From assembly GCA_023392515.1 (NCBI GenBank), contig JAEVYX010000142.1, positions 29,701-93,700 of the forward strand: a stretch of 64,000 bases of DNA. Reading direction: 5' to 3'. Source of the DNA: Bacillota bacterium. Its GTDB lineage: Bacteria; Bacillota; Clostridia; Christensenellales; Aristaeellaceae. Position numbers and translations under genes: made by a program. Position 1 is the first letter of the stretch; each line of letters opens with the position of its first letter. This document shows positions 32,479 through 42,773 of the stretch, piece by piece. The notes below the pieces were generated by a model. The model saw only the letters and a program-made list of their open reading frames with translations, had not been told where the DNA came from and did not search any database.

Positions 32479-34914
32479 TCAGCCCCCGGCCCGGACATCC
32501 GGTCTCGGATCAGGCGATAGCGTATGCGGTATTTCCAAGTTCTGATTTTGCACAGGCAGCGCCTTATTGGTTGCTGCCGGATAGGGTTCAGGCTGGCGAG
32601 TGAGGGCTACCTTCAGCACATCATCAATGGAATCTACCTTTATCACTTCAAACACTTTTCGCACATGGGGCGGAATCTCTTCCAGGTCTTTCTCGTTTTC
32701 CGTGGGAATCACCAATGTGCGAATACCTGCCCGATAGGCAGCCAGTGTTTTTTCCTTCAGCCCGCCGATGGGCAAAACCCTTCCCCGAAGGGTGATTTCA
32801 CCCGTCATCGCCACATCCTGCCTGACAGGGATGCCTGTCAGCGCCGATACCAAAGCGGTAGCCATGGTAACACCGGCTGACGGGCCGTCTTTGGGCACTG
32901 CGCCTTCCGGCACATGGATGTGAATATCATCCAGTTTGTAAAAGTCAGGGGCAAGCCCCAGCAAAATCGTATGGGCACGCACCCAGGACAAGGCTGCTTT
33001 TCCGCTTTCCTTCATGACATCGCCCAGCTGGCCGGTAAGCTGTAATGCGCCCGAGCCCTGCATAATTGTGCACTCTACCGCCAGAAGTTCGCCGCCCACG
33101 GAGGTATATGCCAAGCCATTGACAACGCCCACCCGCGGCTCCTTTTCCGGCAAATCCCGCATATACCGATGTGCACCCAGGTACTCCTGCACCAGGGCAG
33201 GATTCATGACAACCTCCTGGTCACCCGTATCCAGCATCTGCACGGCGGCCTTACGCACCACCCGTGCCAGCACCCGTTCCAGACGGCGCACGCCGGCTTC
33301 CCGGGTATAGCCTTCAATGACCTGGCGCAATATTTTATCGCTCATCTTCACGGATTTGGCTGCAAGGCCATGCTCCTCCATTTGCTTGGGCAGCAAATGT
33401 CGCTTGGCAATCTGCAGTTTTTCCTCTTCCGTATAGCTGGGTACCTCTATCACTTCCATCCGGTCCAACAGCGGTGCGGGAATGGTATCCGTCGCATTGG
33501 CGGTGGTGATGAACATTACCTTGCTCAAGTCAAAGGGCAGTTCCAGATAATGATCCCTGAAAGAATGGTTTTGCTCCGCATCCAGCACTTCAAGCATTGC
33601 CGAGGCAGGATCGCCCCGGAAATCGGAGGACATTTTGTCAATTTCATCAAACAGGAATACGGGGTTCATTGTCCCGGCTTGCTTAATGCCGGAGATGATG
33701 CGCCCCGGTATCGCCCCTATATAGGTGCGCCGGTGACCGCGAATTTCCGCTTCATCCCGTACGCCGCCCAGGGACATTTGTACAAACTTGCGGCCGATTG
33801 CCTTGGATATTGCCCTTACAATCGAGGTTTTACCCACGCCAGGCGGGCCTACAAAGCACAGAATGGGGCCACGCATATCATTTTTCATGCGCCGAACGGC
33901 CAAGTATTCCACAATCCGTTCTTTGACCTTTTCCAAGCCGTAATGGTCCTCTGCCAAAATACGCCTGGCACGCTTTAAGTCCAGATTGTCGGGGGTCGTT
34001 TTTCCCCAGGGTAAATCAAGAATCCATTCCACATAAGTACGGCTGACGCCAATTTCCGGGGTGCCGGGAGCCATGCGGCTCAGCCGGTCCAATTCCCTTG
34101 TGACCTTGTCCTTGGCTTCCTGGTTCAATTCTGTGCGGGCCATTCTATCCCGAAGGTCTTCCACATCGGTGGCTTCTTTATCGCCCAGTTCCGTTTGAAT
34201 CGCTTTAATCTGTTCCCGCAGGTAGTAGTCTTTCTGATTTTTCTCGATCTGTTTTTTGATTCTGGCCTGCACCTGCTTTTCTACTGCAGCCAGCTCCGTT
34301 TCTCTGGACAAAATGCCGCAAAGCGTTTCCAGCCTGCGGGAGACGTTAATCTCCTCCAGAATTTGCTGGCGATCTTCCAGGTGAGTCAGTACATTGGCGG
34401 CAATGATATCGGCCAGCTGGTCCGGTTTATCCACTTCATTGACTGAACGCAGCGTTTCCGGAGAGATGCGCATGCTTGCCTTGGCATATTCCTCAAAAAA
34501 TTGATGAGTGGTGCGGACCAGCGCCTGCAGTTCCAGGTTATCCTCCTGACCAACCTCCTGCACCGGGCGCACATCTGCGGCCATGTAAGGATCCTCTTCA
34601 ACCACCGTTTCCAGTACCGCCCGTTTCAGCCCTTCCACCAAAACCCGAATGCTGTCCCCGGGCAGGTTCAATACTTGTTTCACATGAGCGATGGTTCCCA
34701 CTCTGCATAAATCGCTGAGCGCGGGTTCGTCCACATCCGCATCCGTTTGAGCTACCAGAAAAATCTGCTGGTCTTCCAGCATGGCTTGCTCAAGCGCCGC
34801 AACACTATGTGATCTGCCCACATCGAAATGCAGCACCATATGTGGAAATACCATCAATCCCCTTAACGGCAGCACCGGTAAGCGGATCAATGGGCTTTTT
34901 TTATTTTTTGGCAT
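32479..34914 (-). CDS. lon: ATP-dependent protease Lon
   Basis: An 811-residue AAA+ protease of normal LonA length. The N-terminal substrate domain (about 1-205) begins [15 protein letters not shown]. The AAA+ module has Walker [10 protein letters not shown] near residue 355 and Walker [11 protein letters not shown] near 420. The Ser-Lys protease domain has the catalytic Ser in [15 protein letters not shown] and the Lys about 43 residues later, in [14 protein letters not shown]. It degrades misfolded and regulatory proteins. It has its own promoter and is followed by engB. Confidence 0.97.
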   Translation of the reverse strand: MPKNKKSPLIRLPVLPLRGLMVFPHMVLHFDVGRSHSVAALEQAMLEDQQIFLVAQTDADVDEPALSDLCRVGTIAHVKQVLNLPGDSIRVLVEGLKRAVLETVVEEDPYMAADVRPVQEVGQEDNLELQALVRTTHQFFEEYAKASMRISPETLRSVNEVDKPDQLADIIAANVLTHLEDRQQILEEINVSRRLETLCGILSRETELAAVEKQVQARIKKQIEKNQKDYYLREQIKAIQTELGDKEATDVEDLRDRMARTELNQEAKDKVTRELDRLSRMAPGTPEIGVSRTYVEWILDLPWGKTTPDNLDLKRARRILAEDHYGLEKVKERIVEYLAVRRMKNDMRGPILCFVGPPGVGKTSIVRAISKAIGRKFVQMSLGGVRDEAEIRGHRRTYIGAIPGRIISGIKQAGTMNPVFLFDEIDKMSSDFRGDPASAMLEVLDAEQNHSFRDHYLELPFDLSKVMFITTANATDTIPAPLLDRMEVIEVPSYTEEEKLQIAKRHLLPKQMEEHGLAAKSVKMSDKILRQVIEGYTREAGVRRLERVLARVVRKAAVQMLDTGDQEVVMNPALVQEYLGAHRYMRDLPEKEPRVGVVNGLAYTSVGGELLAVECTIMQGSGALQLTGQLGDVMKESGKAALSWVRAHTILLGLAPDFYKLDDIHIHVPEGAVPKDGPSAGVTMATALVSALTGIPVRQDVAMTGEITLRGRVLPIGGLKEKTLAAYRAGIRTLVIPTENEKDLEEIPPHVRKVFEVIKVDSIDDVLKVALTRQPEPYPAATNKALPVQNQNLEIPHTLSPDPRPDVRAGG

Positions 34915-35023
34915 GACTTGTCCTCCTTAGTCTATCGGAAAAGGCCTTCAGGCCTCAAGGAAAGTGCAAACGAATCTATGGTAACCCGCCAAAGAGGGCG
35001 CAGACCCCTTTGACTGGTTTTTT

Positions 35024-35052
35024 ATTATAACAATAACCTGCTGGAAATGCAA
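35024..35052 (-). promoter_or_regulatory. Promoter of lon
   Basis: On the minus strand, TTGCAT (35052-35047), 17 bases, TATAAT (35029-35024), about 105 bases before lon. No CIRCE-type heat-shock element is visible in the 34915-35155 gap. Confidence 0.7.
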
Positions 35053-35155
35053 CTAGTGATCATCAGCCGCGAAAGGCATAAAAGTGCTGACTTATGCATA
35101 GTGCGTTCCAGCCAGGAGCAAAAAGAAATAACCAAATTTGATGGTGAACGGAATG

Positions 35156-36883
35156 CTATGCCTTTTCCTCCCGGCAAAGAGCCTGACCCACCTGTGTGGA
35201 TTCTCTGGGGCGAGCCCTGCCGCTGGCTGCCGCCGTCTCCACCAACGCTCCCGAAGGAAGTTCGCTGCCCGGCAGAGAAACAATTGTGCCCGCAGGCAGC
35301 AGCATCCAATTCAGCGCTTCTTCCAGGGTGTCAATCGGTATGATCTCCATATTCATGGCATCAAAGCGCTCCAGCTTGTTTTCCCGAGGCACAAGCACCT
35401 TTGAAAGCCCCGCGCGCTTAGCGGCTTCCACCTTCTGCGGCACGCCGCCCACGGGCTTGACCCTGCCCCAAACGGATATTTCTCCTGTGACGGCCATGCT
35501 GCCATCCACAGGGCAGCCGGTTATTGCACTGGCAGCCACCACCGCCATCGCCACGCCGGCGGAAGGTCCATCCACCGGCGCTCCGCCGGGGAAGTTGATA
35601 TGTATATCCATTTCATCTACTGGGTAGCCATTCCCGCGCAAAATCGTCATCACATTTTCCGCAGACCCTTTTGCTGTGGACTTACGGCGCATGCGATGGC
35701 CTTCCTGCCCCAATTCTTCCTCTTCTACAATGCCTGTTACGGTCACTTTGCCGCTGCCCTTTTGAGCCACCGCTTCTATTTCCATCAAGGCTCCCTGCTG
35801 GCTTCCGAATACGGCCAGACCATGAATGCAGCCCACCCGGTTTTCCTGAATTGCAATTGGGTCGGGCCTTGCGGCGTAATGGCCTGAATGCACAACCCAT
35901 TCCACGTCTTCCCTGGTAATGGATGGCCGTTCTTCCAATTGGGCAAGACCTGCGCACATCTGAACGATGTTTACCGCATCCCGCCCACAGGCGGCATAAC
36001 GGCCGATCAAAGCCGCATCGCTCTTACTCATCTCATAGCCAGCGCGCCTTGCTGCATTGAAGGCAATATCCGCTATTTCATAAGGCTCCAATGCCCTAAA
36101 ATAGATTTCCATACAGCGGGAGCGTAAGGCAGGCGAGATTTCGTTGGGGCTACGGGTAGTAGCGCCCACCAGGCGAAAATCCGCTGGCATGCCTTTACGG
36201 AAAATCTCGTGAATATGTCTGGGCACATTCCCATCATCAGGGCTGTAGTATGCCGATTCGAACATTACCTTGCGATCTTCCAGAACTTTTAAAAGCTTGT
36301 TCATCTGAATAGGATGCAATTCCCCTATCTCATCCAGGAATAAAACGCCTCCATGAGCCTTTGACACCGCGCCTGGCTTGGGCTGAGGTATCCCCTGCAC
36401 GCCCAAAGGTCCTGCGCCTTGATAGATCGGGTCGTGAACAGAGCCGATCAGGGGGTCAGCAATCGCCCGTTCATCAAAGCGAACGCAGGTGGCATCCATT
36501 TCAATAAAGGGGGCATTGGGAGCAAAGGGCGTCCCTTTCGTTTTTTTGGCCGCCTCCAGCACAAGCCGGGCAGCACAGGTCTTTCCGATGCCCGGAGGTC
36601 CATAGATAATCACATGCTGGGGGTTGGCGCCGCACAATATGGCCTTGAGAGACTTGATGCCTTCGCTTTGGCCTATAATATCCGAGAATTGATTCGGCCG
36701 CACTTTTTCCGCCAATGGCTCCGACAGGCGGATAGCGCGCATCCTTTGCAGGTTTTCCAACTCCCGGTTGCTTTCTCTTCGTACGGCGGGCTGGGCTTTT
36801 TTCTGCTGGCGCAGCTGCAGAAAAAAGAACAGGCCTACCACAATCGATACCAGCAATTGTATGCCCAAGAGCACATAGTTCAC
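35156..36883 (-). CDS. lonB: Membrane-anchored Lon-like protease LonB
   Basis: A 575-residue protein starting with a membrane span (NYVLLGIQLLVSIVVGLFFFLQL). The AAA+ domain has Walker A YGPPGIGKTCAARL and Walker B VLFLDEIGEL. The Lon-type Ser-Lys protease domain has Ser in DGPSAGVAMAV and Lys in GGVPQKVEAAKRAG. It lacks the LonA N-terminal domain, as expected for LonB, which in Bacillus is a forespore protein. GTG 36883, or TTG one codon earlier, fits the AGGGAGGG SD. A much longer frame reaches 36994 without an SD. Its position between clpX and lon is typical for Clostridia. Confidence 0.92.
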   Translation of the reverse strand: MNYVLLGIQLLVSIVVGLFFFLQLRQQKKAQPAVRRESNRELENLQRMRAIRLSEPLAEKVRPNQFSDIIGQSEGIKSLKAILCGANPQHVIIYGPPGIGKTCAARLVLEAAKKTKGTPFAPNAPFIEMDATCVRFDERAIADPLIGSVHDPIYQGAGPLGVQGIPQPKPGAVSKAHGGVLFLDEIGELHPIQMNKLLKVLEDRKVMFESAYYSPDDGNVPRHIHEIFRKGMPADFRLVGATTRSPNEISPALRSRCMEIYFRALEPYEIADIAFNAARRAGYEMSKSDAALIGRYAACGRDAVNIVQMCAGLAQLEERPSITREDVEWVVHSGHYAARPDPIAIQENRVGCIHGLAVFGSQQGALMEIEAVAQKGSGKVTVTGIVEEEELGQEGHRMRRKSTAKGSAENVMTILRGNGYPVDEMDIHINFPGGAPVDGPSAGVAMAVVAASAITGCPVDGSMAVTGEISVWGRVKPVGGVPQKVEAAKRAGLSKVLVPRENKLERFDAMNMEIIPIDTLEEALNWMLLPAGTIVSLPGSELPSGALVETAAASGRARPRESTQVGQALCREEKA

Positions 36884-36987
36884 CAAGCAAAACCCTCCCT
36901 TACTCCCTATCCTCGCTGATAGGATGCGATAAAGGAAGGCTGCGCATGTGTGGAAGTGACTGGCGCACCGCCCATTTTCATACAACT

Positions 36988-37007
36988 TTACCAATGAGAT
37001 TTGGTAA
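36988..37007. promoter_or_regulatory. Inverted repeat in the lonB upstream region
   Basis: TTACCAA (36988-36994), six bases, TTGGTAA (37001-37007). Read on the minus strand, it coincides with a possible -35 region (TTACCA) of lonB and partly overlaps the clpX terminator. Candidate operator, unassigned. Confidence 0.35.
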
Positions 37008-37052
37008 TAAAATGCCGCCTGCTCCGCGCCGGAATCGGCTTAAAACAGGCGG
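37005..37052 (-). terminator. Terminator after clpX
   Basis: Minus-strand arms CCGCCTG (37052-37046) and CAGGCGG (37021-37015), followed by CATTTTATT. Confidence 0.6.
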
Positions 37053-37066
37053 TAAAGGAATCATTG

Positions 37067-38386
37067 TCAGGAAACGCTGCTTTCAGGCTGGATTGGCGTT
37101 TCCGGCTCTGATGTGGTCCTTTGGGTTCTGGGTTTGCGCTTGCGGGGCTCGCCCTCGATCAAACGGGGTTTTTCCTCGCCTTTTACAGAGGCAGCTGTAA
37201 TGATGCAGCGGCTGATATCGTTTCGTACAGGCAATTCAAACATGGTATCCAGCATGACCCCTTCGATGATGGCCCGTAGACCCCTGGCACCGCTTTTGCG
37301 CAAGATGGCTTGCTTGGCAATCCCCTCCAGCGCTTCTTTTTCAAACTCAAGGGTAATGCCATCCATCTCCAAAAGGCGGACATACTGCTTAACCAGCGCA
37401 TTGCGAGGTTCGGTGAGGATCTTTACCAGCGCTTCCTCGTCCAGCTGATCCAGAGAAACCACAATGGGCAACCGGCCCACAAATTCAGGAATCAGCCCAA
37501 ACTTAATCAAATCCTCCGGACGGATCTGGCTTAAAATCCGGCTTAGATCTGGATTATCCCTGTTTTGCAGCTCCGAACCAAAACCCAACGTCTTTTTGCC
37601 GATGCGGTTTTCGATAATGGGTGCAATCCCATCAAACGCACCGCCGCAGATAAACAGGATATTGGTCGTATCAATTTGGATAAACTCCTGATGAGGGTGC
37701 TTGCGGCCTCCTTGCGGGGGAACACTGGCCACAGTACCTTCCAGAATCTTCAATAGTGCCTGCTGCACACCCTCGCCGCTTACATCGCGGGTAATAGAAG
37801 GATTCTCGCTCTTGCGGGCAATTTTATCGATTTCATCGATATAGATGATTCCCCGCTGGGCAGCCTGAATGTCGTAATCCGCATTCTGGATCAAGCGCAG
37901 CAGGATGTTTTCCACATCCTCGCCCACATAACCGGCTTCCGTCAGGCTGGTGGCATCGGCAATGGCAAAGGGAACATTCAATATTCTTGCCAGGGACTGG
38001 GCTAAAAAGGTTTTGCCGCAGCCGGTGGGGCCGACCATCAAAATATTGGATTTTTGAAGCTCCACATCGCCACGTTTTTGCGGCGCGTTGATGCGCTTAT
38101 AGTGGTTATAAACGGCCACCGCCAAAGAGCGCTTGGCCAGTTCCTGGCCCACCACATATTCATCCAGCACCTTTTTCATTTCTGTGGGCCGGGGAATTTC
38201 TGTAGAGGCGGGATCGCCTATCACGGCAAGATCATCGGCAATGATTTCCTGACATAGCAGGATGCACTCATTGCAAATATACACGTTAGGACCGGCCACC
38301 AAGCGGCGTACCTGCTCCTGGGTTTTGCCGCAAAAGCTGCACTTTGGAAGCTTTTGCATGCGGGGGGTGAAATCGTCTTTGGCCAT
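37067..38386 (-). CDS. clpX: ClpXP unfoldase subunit ClpX
   Basis: A 439-residue AAA+ unfoldase. The zinc-binding domain has Cys16, Cys19, Cys38 and Cys41. Walker A is GPTGCGKT at residues 120-127 and Walker B is IIYIDEIDK. The IGF-type loop that docks on ClpP is not a clean match; the nearest segment is [10 protein letters not shown] basic, Pro/Thr-rich tail ([16 protein letters not shown]) extends beyond the usual end. It lies nine bases after clpP, so the protease and its unfoldase are made together. Confidence 0.96.
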   Translation of the reverse strand: MAKDDFTPRMQKLPKCSFCGKTQEQVRRLVAGPNVYICNECILLCQEIIADDLAVIGDPASTEIPRPTEMKKVLDEYVVGQELAKRSLAVAVYNHYKRINAPQKRGDVELQKSNILMVGPTGCGKTFLAQSLARILNVPFAIADATSLTEAGYVGEDVENILLRLIQNADYDIQAAQRGIIYIDEIDKIARKSENPSITRDVSGEGVQQALLKILEGTVASVPPQGGRKHPHQEFIQIDTTNILFICGGAFDGIAPIIENRIGKKTLGFGSELQNRDNPDLSRILSQIRPEDLIKFGLIPEFVGRLPIVVSLDQLDEEALVKILTEPRNALVKQYVRLLEMDGITLEFEKEALEGIAKQAILRKSGARGLRAIIEGVMLDTMFELPVRNDISRCIITAASVKGEEKPRLIEGEPRKRKPRTQRTTSEPETPIQPESSVS

Positions 38387-38395
38387 TCCTTTACC

Positions 38396-38989
38396 TCATG
38401 CGCGGTTTTCCCGCGGCTGATAGATCTCGTCGATGATACCGTACTGCAATGCCTCCTGGGCGCCCATGAAATAGTCACGTTCCACATCCTGAGCCACCTT
38501 TTCCAGGGGCTGGCTGGTCATCTCAGAAATGAGGCGGTTCATCTTTTTCTTGGTTTTCAAAAGCCATTCGGCGCGAATGGCTACATCCGTTGCCTGACCT
38601 TCTGCTCCGCCCAGAGGCTGATGGATCATAACCTCACTATTGGGCAGCGCCAAGCGCTTGCCTTTTTGTCCGGCCATGAGCAAAAAGGCGCCCATGGAGG
38701 CCGCCATACCGATGCACACCGTGCGGACATGGGGCTTGATGTAATTCATGGTGTCATAGATTGCCATGCCGGCAGTTATCGACCCGCCGGGGCTGTTGAT
38801 GTACAAGGAAATATCCGTATCAGGGTTTTCCATTTCCAGGAATAGAAGTTGTGCCACCACGACGTTTGCTACATCGTCGTTGATGGGGCCGCCCAGAAAC
38901 ACGATTCGGTCTTTGAGCAGGCGGGAGTAGATATCGAAGGAACGTTCTCCCCGGTTGGTTTGTTCAATGACAATTGGGATCAAACTCAT
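38396..38989 (-). CDS. clpP: ATP-dependent Clp protease proteolytic subunit ClpP
   Basis: A 197-residue serine protease of normal length. The catalytic triad is Ser98 (GMAASMGAF), His123 (VMIHQPLGG) and Asp172 (VERDYFM). ATG 38989 follows AGGAGG, which removes a 37-residue upstream in-frame extension that looks unlike ClpP. It forms the tetradecameric chamber used by the ClpX encoded next. Confidence 0.97.
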   Translation of the reverse strand: MSLIPIVIEQTNRGERSFDIYSRLLKDRIVFLGGPINDDVANVVVAQLLFLEMENPDTDISLYINSPGGSITAGMAIYDTMNYIKPHVRTVCIGMAASMGAFLLMAGQKGKRLALPNSEVMIHQPLGGAEGQATDVAIRAEWLLKTKKKMNRLISEMTSQPLEKVAQDVERDYFMGAQEALQYGIIDEIYQPRENRA

Positions 38990-39104
38990 GGCGCTTGCCT
39001 CCTTTTGGCAGCAAACTGCTGCACAGCTCCACTTGCATATAGTATAAACACCCTGCTCCGCTTTGAAACATGCAGCGGCGGCGCGCCGCTCCTGTATCAT
39101 ATGA

Positions 39105-39142
39105 CCGCCCGGCGGAAATTATGCCTGGAGAAAGCCGGGCGG
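39105..39142. repeat. GC-rich inverted repeat between tig and clpP
   Basis: Perfect nine-base arms CCGCCCGGC (39105-39113) and GCCGGGCGG (39134-39142). No T-run follows on either strand, so it may be an RNA stability element or a weak terminator after tig. Confidence 0.5.
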
Positions 39143-39163
39143 CTGCCCAGGGTCGGAATATAT

Positions 39164-40516
39164 TTACTTTTCTTCGTCGTGGCCGTGATCGTGGTCATGA
39201 TGCGCATGATCGTGGTCATGCTCCGCTTCATATTCCACTTTCGCGGTACTCTTCATCAGGTCGAGCACTTTTTGAATAGCCGCGGAATCCCGCAAATAGG
39301 ATTTTTGCCTGTCGGTAAGCTTTTCCGAATATGCTTCGGGCGTTTGGCCAGCCCGCTCTGCTTGCAGGGCAATCTGCTTTTCCACTTCTTCCTCGGTAGG
39401 ATCAATTCCTTCTGCTTTCCGAATGGCATCCAGCACCAATTCAACCTTGACCCGATTTTCAGCCTCGCCCTTGTACATGTCTCTGAGTTGCTGAGCGGAC
39501 TGGCCGGTATACTTCAGATAATCCTCCATTTTAAGCCCTTGATAGGCCATGCGCAACTGCATCTCCCGGAGGATTTGGTCCAACTCGTCTTCCACCATGG
39601 CAGGCGGCACATCCATGGATGCATTGCTTACAGCCTTGTCAACCAAGGCGTTTTCAAGCTCTACATCCTCATGCTTTTTTCCTTCTTCTTCAAGCTTTTT
39701 GCGAATGTCCGCCTCATACTCGGCGAAGGTGCTGAAATCGCTGACATCCATAGCAAAATCGTCATCCAGTTCAGGCATTTCCTTGTGCTGGATGCCATTT
39801 ACCTTCACATGGAAAATTGCCTGCTTGCCGGCAAGGTTCTCAGCGTGGTATTCGCTGGGGAATGTAACAGGCAGATCCTTTTCCTCGCCAATGGACATGC
39901 CTACCATCTGCTCTTCAAAACCGGGGATGAAATGCCCCGAGCCGATGGTCAGCGTCTGGCCCTGGGCAGTGCCGCCTTCAAAGGCTACGCCGTCTACAGT
40001 GCCTGCATAATCCAGGTTTACAATGTCACCGTCCTGAATGGGGCGATCTTCCACATCAATGGTGCGGGCAGTTTTTTCACGATCCTGCTCAATGCGGCCA
40101 TTCACCATTTCATCCGTTACGGGATGGGTATGAGCCTTTATGGTCAAATTCTTGTATTCGCCAAGGGTCACTTCCGGCCGGACATATACCTCGCAGGTAA
40201 ACTTCAATTCCTGGCCTGCGCCGATCTGCTGCACATCCACCTGGGGCCGATCTACAGGCTGCAGGTCGTTTTCTTTCACAGCCGCCTCATAGGCATCCGG
40301 AAAGAGAAGCTCCAGCGCATCGTCATAAAACAGGCCTTCGCCATACATGGTTTCCATGAGCCTGCGGGGTGCCTTTCCTTTGCGGAAACCCGGCACGCTG
40401 ATACGGCCACGGTTCTTCAGATATGCCTTTTGCATGGCCTCATCAAACGCTTCGGCGGGAACCTGGAAAGAGATTTTGACTTTGTTGCTGGACAGTTTTT
40501 CAACAATATGGTTCAT
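39164..40516 (-). CDS. tig: Trigger factor with His-rich C-terminal tail
   Basis: A 450-residue ribosome-associated chaperone. The N-terminal domain has the ribosome-binding signature FRKGKAPRRLME near residue 45 (usually GFRxGKxP). The middle FKBP-type prolyl isomerase domain starts at VEDRPIQDGDIVNLDYAG. The helical C-terminal domain follows. The last 20 or so residues are almost all His, Asp and Glu (HDHDHAHHDHDHGHDEEK), a likely metal-binding tail not present in most trigger factors. ATG 40516 follows CAGGAGG; the longer frame upstream is rejected. The tig-clpP-clpX order is conserved. Confidence 0.95.
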   Translation of the reverse strand: MNHIVEKLSSNKVKISFQVPAEAFDEAMQKAYLKNRGRISVPGFRKGKAPRRLMETMYGEGLFYDDALELLFPDAYEAAVKENDLQPVDRPQVDVQQIGAGQELKFTCEVYVRPEVTLGEYKNLTIKAHTHPVTDEMVNGRIEQDREKTARTIDVEDRPIQDGDIVNLDYAGTVDGVAFEGGTAQGQTLTIGSGHFIPGFEEQMVGMSIGEEKDLPVTFPSEYHAENLAGKQAIFHVKVNGIQHKEMPELDDDFAMDVSDFSTFAEYEADIRKKLEEEGKKHEDVELENALVDKAVSNASMDVPPAMVEDELDQILREMQLRMAYQGLKMEDYLKYTGQSAQQLRDMYKGEAENRVKVELVLDAIRKAEGIDPTEEEVEKQIALQAERAGQTPEAYSEKLTDRQKSYLRDSAAIQKVLDLMKSTAKVEYEAEHDHDHAHHDHDHGHDEEK

Positions 40517-40586
40517 GGAAACATCCTCCTGAGCAATCTGTCGGACTATAGCCCGCACAGCCTTCCAAACGGAAGGACTATTTTGT

Positions 40587-40615
40587 AGTTTAACACAGGA
40601 TGGCCGCTGGCGCAA
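40587..40615 (-). promoter_or_regulatory. Promoter of tig
   Basis: On the minus strand, TTGCGC (40615-40610), 17 bases, TAAACT (40592-40587). A small hairpin CCTTCC/GGAAGG (40561-40576) lies in the leader. Confidence 0.55.
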
Positions 40616-40663
40616 CCCGTCCAGCGCCTTCCAGTTGTGTTTTTTCGAAAAAAGGATCATTGC

Positions 40664-41653
40664 TCACTCTTTGGGCACCTGCTGGGAGATTCCAATACCC
40701 AGCATACCCGTCAGGCTGCGAACATTGTTATCCGGGCCCTTGCTGTTATTGGTATTCAATTTTTCGCCCATGAACACCATGGCCGATGTGTTGCCTCCAT
40801 CCAAGTTAAAGGCTTCTTTCGCGCCCAGCTTTTCAAGGCGCTGCGCCATCCAAAGAAGTCCCACACCCTTGGTGCCCTCATGCCGGCCTTCCGCCAAAAC
40901 CACTTTATAGTGGTATGGTTCTACCAGGCCTATGGCACAGCGGGGCTGCAAGTCATCATACCGTTCATTCAAAGCCGGATTGGTCACGCCATCCCGTATC
41001 AGGAACGGGCCAAAGCACAAAACATCCGTGGCGCCCATGGACAGGTATTCCTCAGCGGCGTATTCCTTGCTCTGGAACACTTTGAACGTGCCGTCCGGGA
41101 AAAGGGCCATGGTATCCAGGTTAGGAAACCCCTTGTTTCCGTTTTTCATCGTCTTGCTGGTGATAATTTCACCGTTACGCACGACGATGCCGACGGTAAC
41201 CTTATCGAGCCTCCGCTCGCCAAACTGGTCATCATTGATGGCAAACACCAATTGATTGTTCCTTGCAATGGTCTCCGGCCGCAAGAATTTCCTGCCCGGC
41301 CGCTTGGGATCCGCCAACACGGTATGCAGCGTCTCCTCCCCGGTGGTTCTTACATCCGCCTCATACCATATCAGAGGGTTCACTGTATCCTGATACCTTA
41401 AAATTTCAATATGAAGGTCTTTTGAGATATAGAGCCAAAGTCCGTTTTCCTGGTCCACATGAATAAATTCCGCAGGCTGCGCATCCTGTGCCAAAAAGCC
41501 ATTCTCCGTAAGGGCCGGCAGCACAGGCCAAATCTCCTGGCCGGGAAAAATCAAGGATTTCTGATTTTCTTCCTGCGCCAGCGCGTATGTCCCGTTTATC
41601 ATCATGCAAACCAGCAGCAACACCACAATGCTGCGTGTGCATGCTTTTTTCAC
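40664..41653 (-). CDS. Secreted phosphodiester glycosidase-like protein (NAGPA/DUF2233), copy 2
   Basis: A 329-residue exported protein, starting at GTG 41653 with a signal peptide (IVVLLLVCMMINGTYALA). The phosphodiester-glycosidase domain shows the family hallmark FNLDGGNTSAMVFMG near the C-terminus, plus FPNLDTMALFPDG and VLAEGRHEG. Relatives remove GlcNAc from phosphodiester-linked glycans; bacterial substrates are mostly unknown, and cell-wall or spore polymers are candidates. Its start lies directly after the stop of its paralogue, so the pair is coupled. The two proteins are clear tandem duplicates with the same layout. Confidence 0.85.
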   Translation of the reverse strand: MKKACTRSIVVLLLVCMMINGTYALAQEENQKSLIFPGQEIWPVLPALTENGFLAQDAQPAEFIHVDQENGLWLYISKDLHIEILRYQDTVNPLIWYEADVRTTGEETLHTVLADPKRPGRKFLRPETIARNNQLVFAINDDQFGERRLDKVTVGIVVRNGEIITSKTMKNGNKGFPNLDTMALFPDGTFKVFQSKEYAAEEYLSMGATDVLCFGPFLIRDGVTNPALNERYDDLQPRCAIGLVEPYHYKVVLAEGRHEGTKGVGLLWMAQRLEKLGAKEAFNLDGGNTSAMVFMGEKLNTNNSKGPDNNVRSLTGMLGIGISQQVPKE

Positions 41654-42589
41654 TTACTTTTTTTCCTCCGTCACCTGGGCTGAAGTACCGATGCCCAGGA
41701 TTTCAGTTGCCTTGCGGGCGCTGGCATTGGAGCCGGATGTCTTCCCCACCTGAATGATCTGCTCTCCCATAAACACCATGGTAGCCGTTTGGCCCCCATC
41801 CACGTTAAAGCCCGTTTGGCAGCCTTTCTCCATCAGCTTATCGGCCAGAAAGGAGATGCCGGCGCCCTTGCTTTTGCTATGCCTGCCTTCCAGCATCATG
41901 GCAAAATAATGCCCCGGTTCCACCATGCCGATTGCTGCCCGGGGAGCACTGCTCTTTCCGTACTTCTTAAGCGCCGTTTCGTTCAATTGACCATCCTGAA
42001 TCAGGTACGGACCAAATGCCAGGACATCCACAGCACCCATTTCAAGGTATTCCTCCGCCGTATAGGCATCGGAAGCATATACCTCCATGCGTCCGTCAGG
42101 ATAAAGGGCCATGGTATCCAGATTGGGAAAGGTCCCCTTGTTATGCCCATTGGTTTTCGTACCTATGATTTCGCCATCGCGAATCACGATGCCGGTGCGA
42201 CTCTTCTGCTGCACACGAAGGTGGTAGAAGTCGCTGTTGATGGCCAACACCGTGCCATTTTTCTGAGCAATATTCTTAGGCCAATCGGTGCTGTTTACCC
42301 GGTCCTCCGGATCGTTGGGAATGCAGCGGAATGTTTCGCCTTTGCTCCAAACCTCCGCCTCATACCAGGTAAGGGTTTTGCTTTTATCAAAATACCGGCG
42401 GATCTCCACTTTTAAAGCAGGGGAGGCATAGCGCCATATCCCGTCACTTTCATTTTCGTAAACAAATTCCCCTTCATCCAGAAAGCCTGCATCATTGAGT
42501 ACGGGAAAGTCCCCTTCCGCCGCCATCGCCTGCCCTGCTCCAATAAACAGAAGCAGCGCCAGCAATAGCAGCCAACGCATCGGTCGCAT
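41654..42589 (-). CDS. Secreted phosphodiester glycosidase-like protein (NAGPA/DUF2233), copy 1
   Basis: A 311-residue exported protein with signal peptide MRWLLLLALLLFIGAGQAMA. It shares motifs with the gene that follows: FPNLDTMALYPDGRMEVY, MGAVDVLAFGPYLI, LEGRHSKSKGAG and FNVDGGQTATMVFMG. First gene of the two-gene operon, with a promoter about 115 bases upstream. The leader has a small GC hairpin around 42636-42655. Confidence 0.85.
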   Translation of the reverse strand: MRPMRWLLLLALLLFIGAGQAMAAEGDFPVLNDAGFLDEGEFVYENESDGIWRYASPALKVEIRRYFDKSKTLTWYEAEVWSKGETFRCIPNDPEDRVNSTDWPKNIAQKNGTVLAINSDFYHLRVQQKSRTGIVIRDGEIIGTKTNGHNKGTFPNLDTMALYPDGRMEVYASDAYTAEEYLEMGAVDVLAFGPYLIQDGQLNETALKKYGKSSAPRAAIGMVEPGHYFAMMLEGRHSKSKGAGISFLADKLMEKGCQTGFNVDGGQTATMVFMGEQIIQVGKTSGSNASARKATEILGIGTSAQVTEEKK

Positions 42590-42702
42590 TTTTAACTCCT
42601 CTTTACATCTCTGCTTTTAATGTTTCGCCTGCCCCGCCGTTACAAACGGTGGGCTGGGAGCGGTATCTGAAAAACCTAATGGTTTCAACAAAATACATCA
42701 GG

Positions 42703-42731
42703 ATTATAGCATAAAAAAATGGCAAGAGCAA
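42703..42731 (-). promoter_or_regulatory. Promoter of the phosphodiester glycosidase-like pair
   Basis: On the minus strand, TTGCTC (42731-42726), 17 bases, TATAAT (42708-42703). It overlaps the purC terminator. Confidence 0.65.
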
Positions 42732-42746
42732 TGAAATCGCTCCTGC
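42711..42746 (-). terminator. Terminator after purC
   Basis: Minus-strand arms GCAGGAGC (42746-42739) and GCTCTTGC (42729-42722), followed by a run of seven T (42718-42712). Confidence 0.7.
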
Positions 42747-42773
42747 TCAAACAGGTGTATACGCTTTGTGATA

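Noticed and set aside
34915..35155. CIRCE heat-shock operator upstream of lon
   Set aside because: No TTAGCACTC/GAGTGCTAA-type inverted repeat is present; the region shows only an ordinary promoter.
38849..40588. 579-codon open frame on the plus strand opposite tig
   Set aside because: It is antisense to a clear trigger factor gene, has no SD and its translation shows no domain; it reflects the codon bias of tig.
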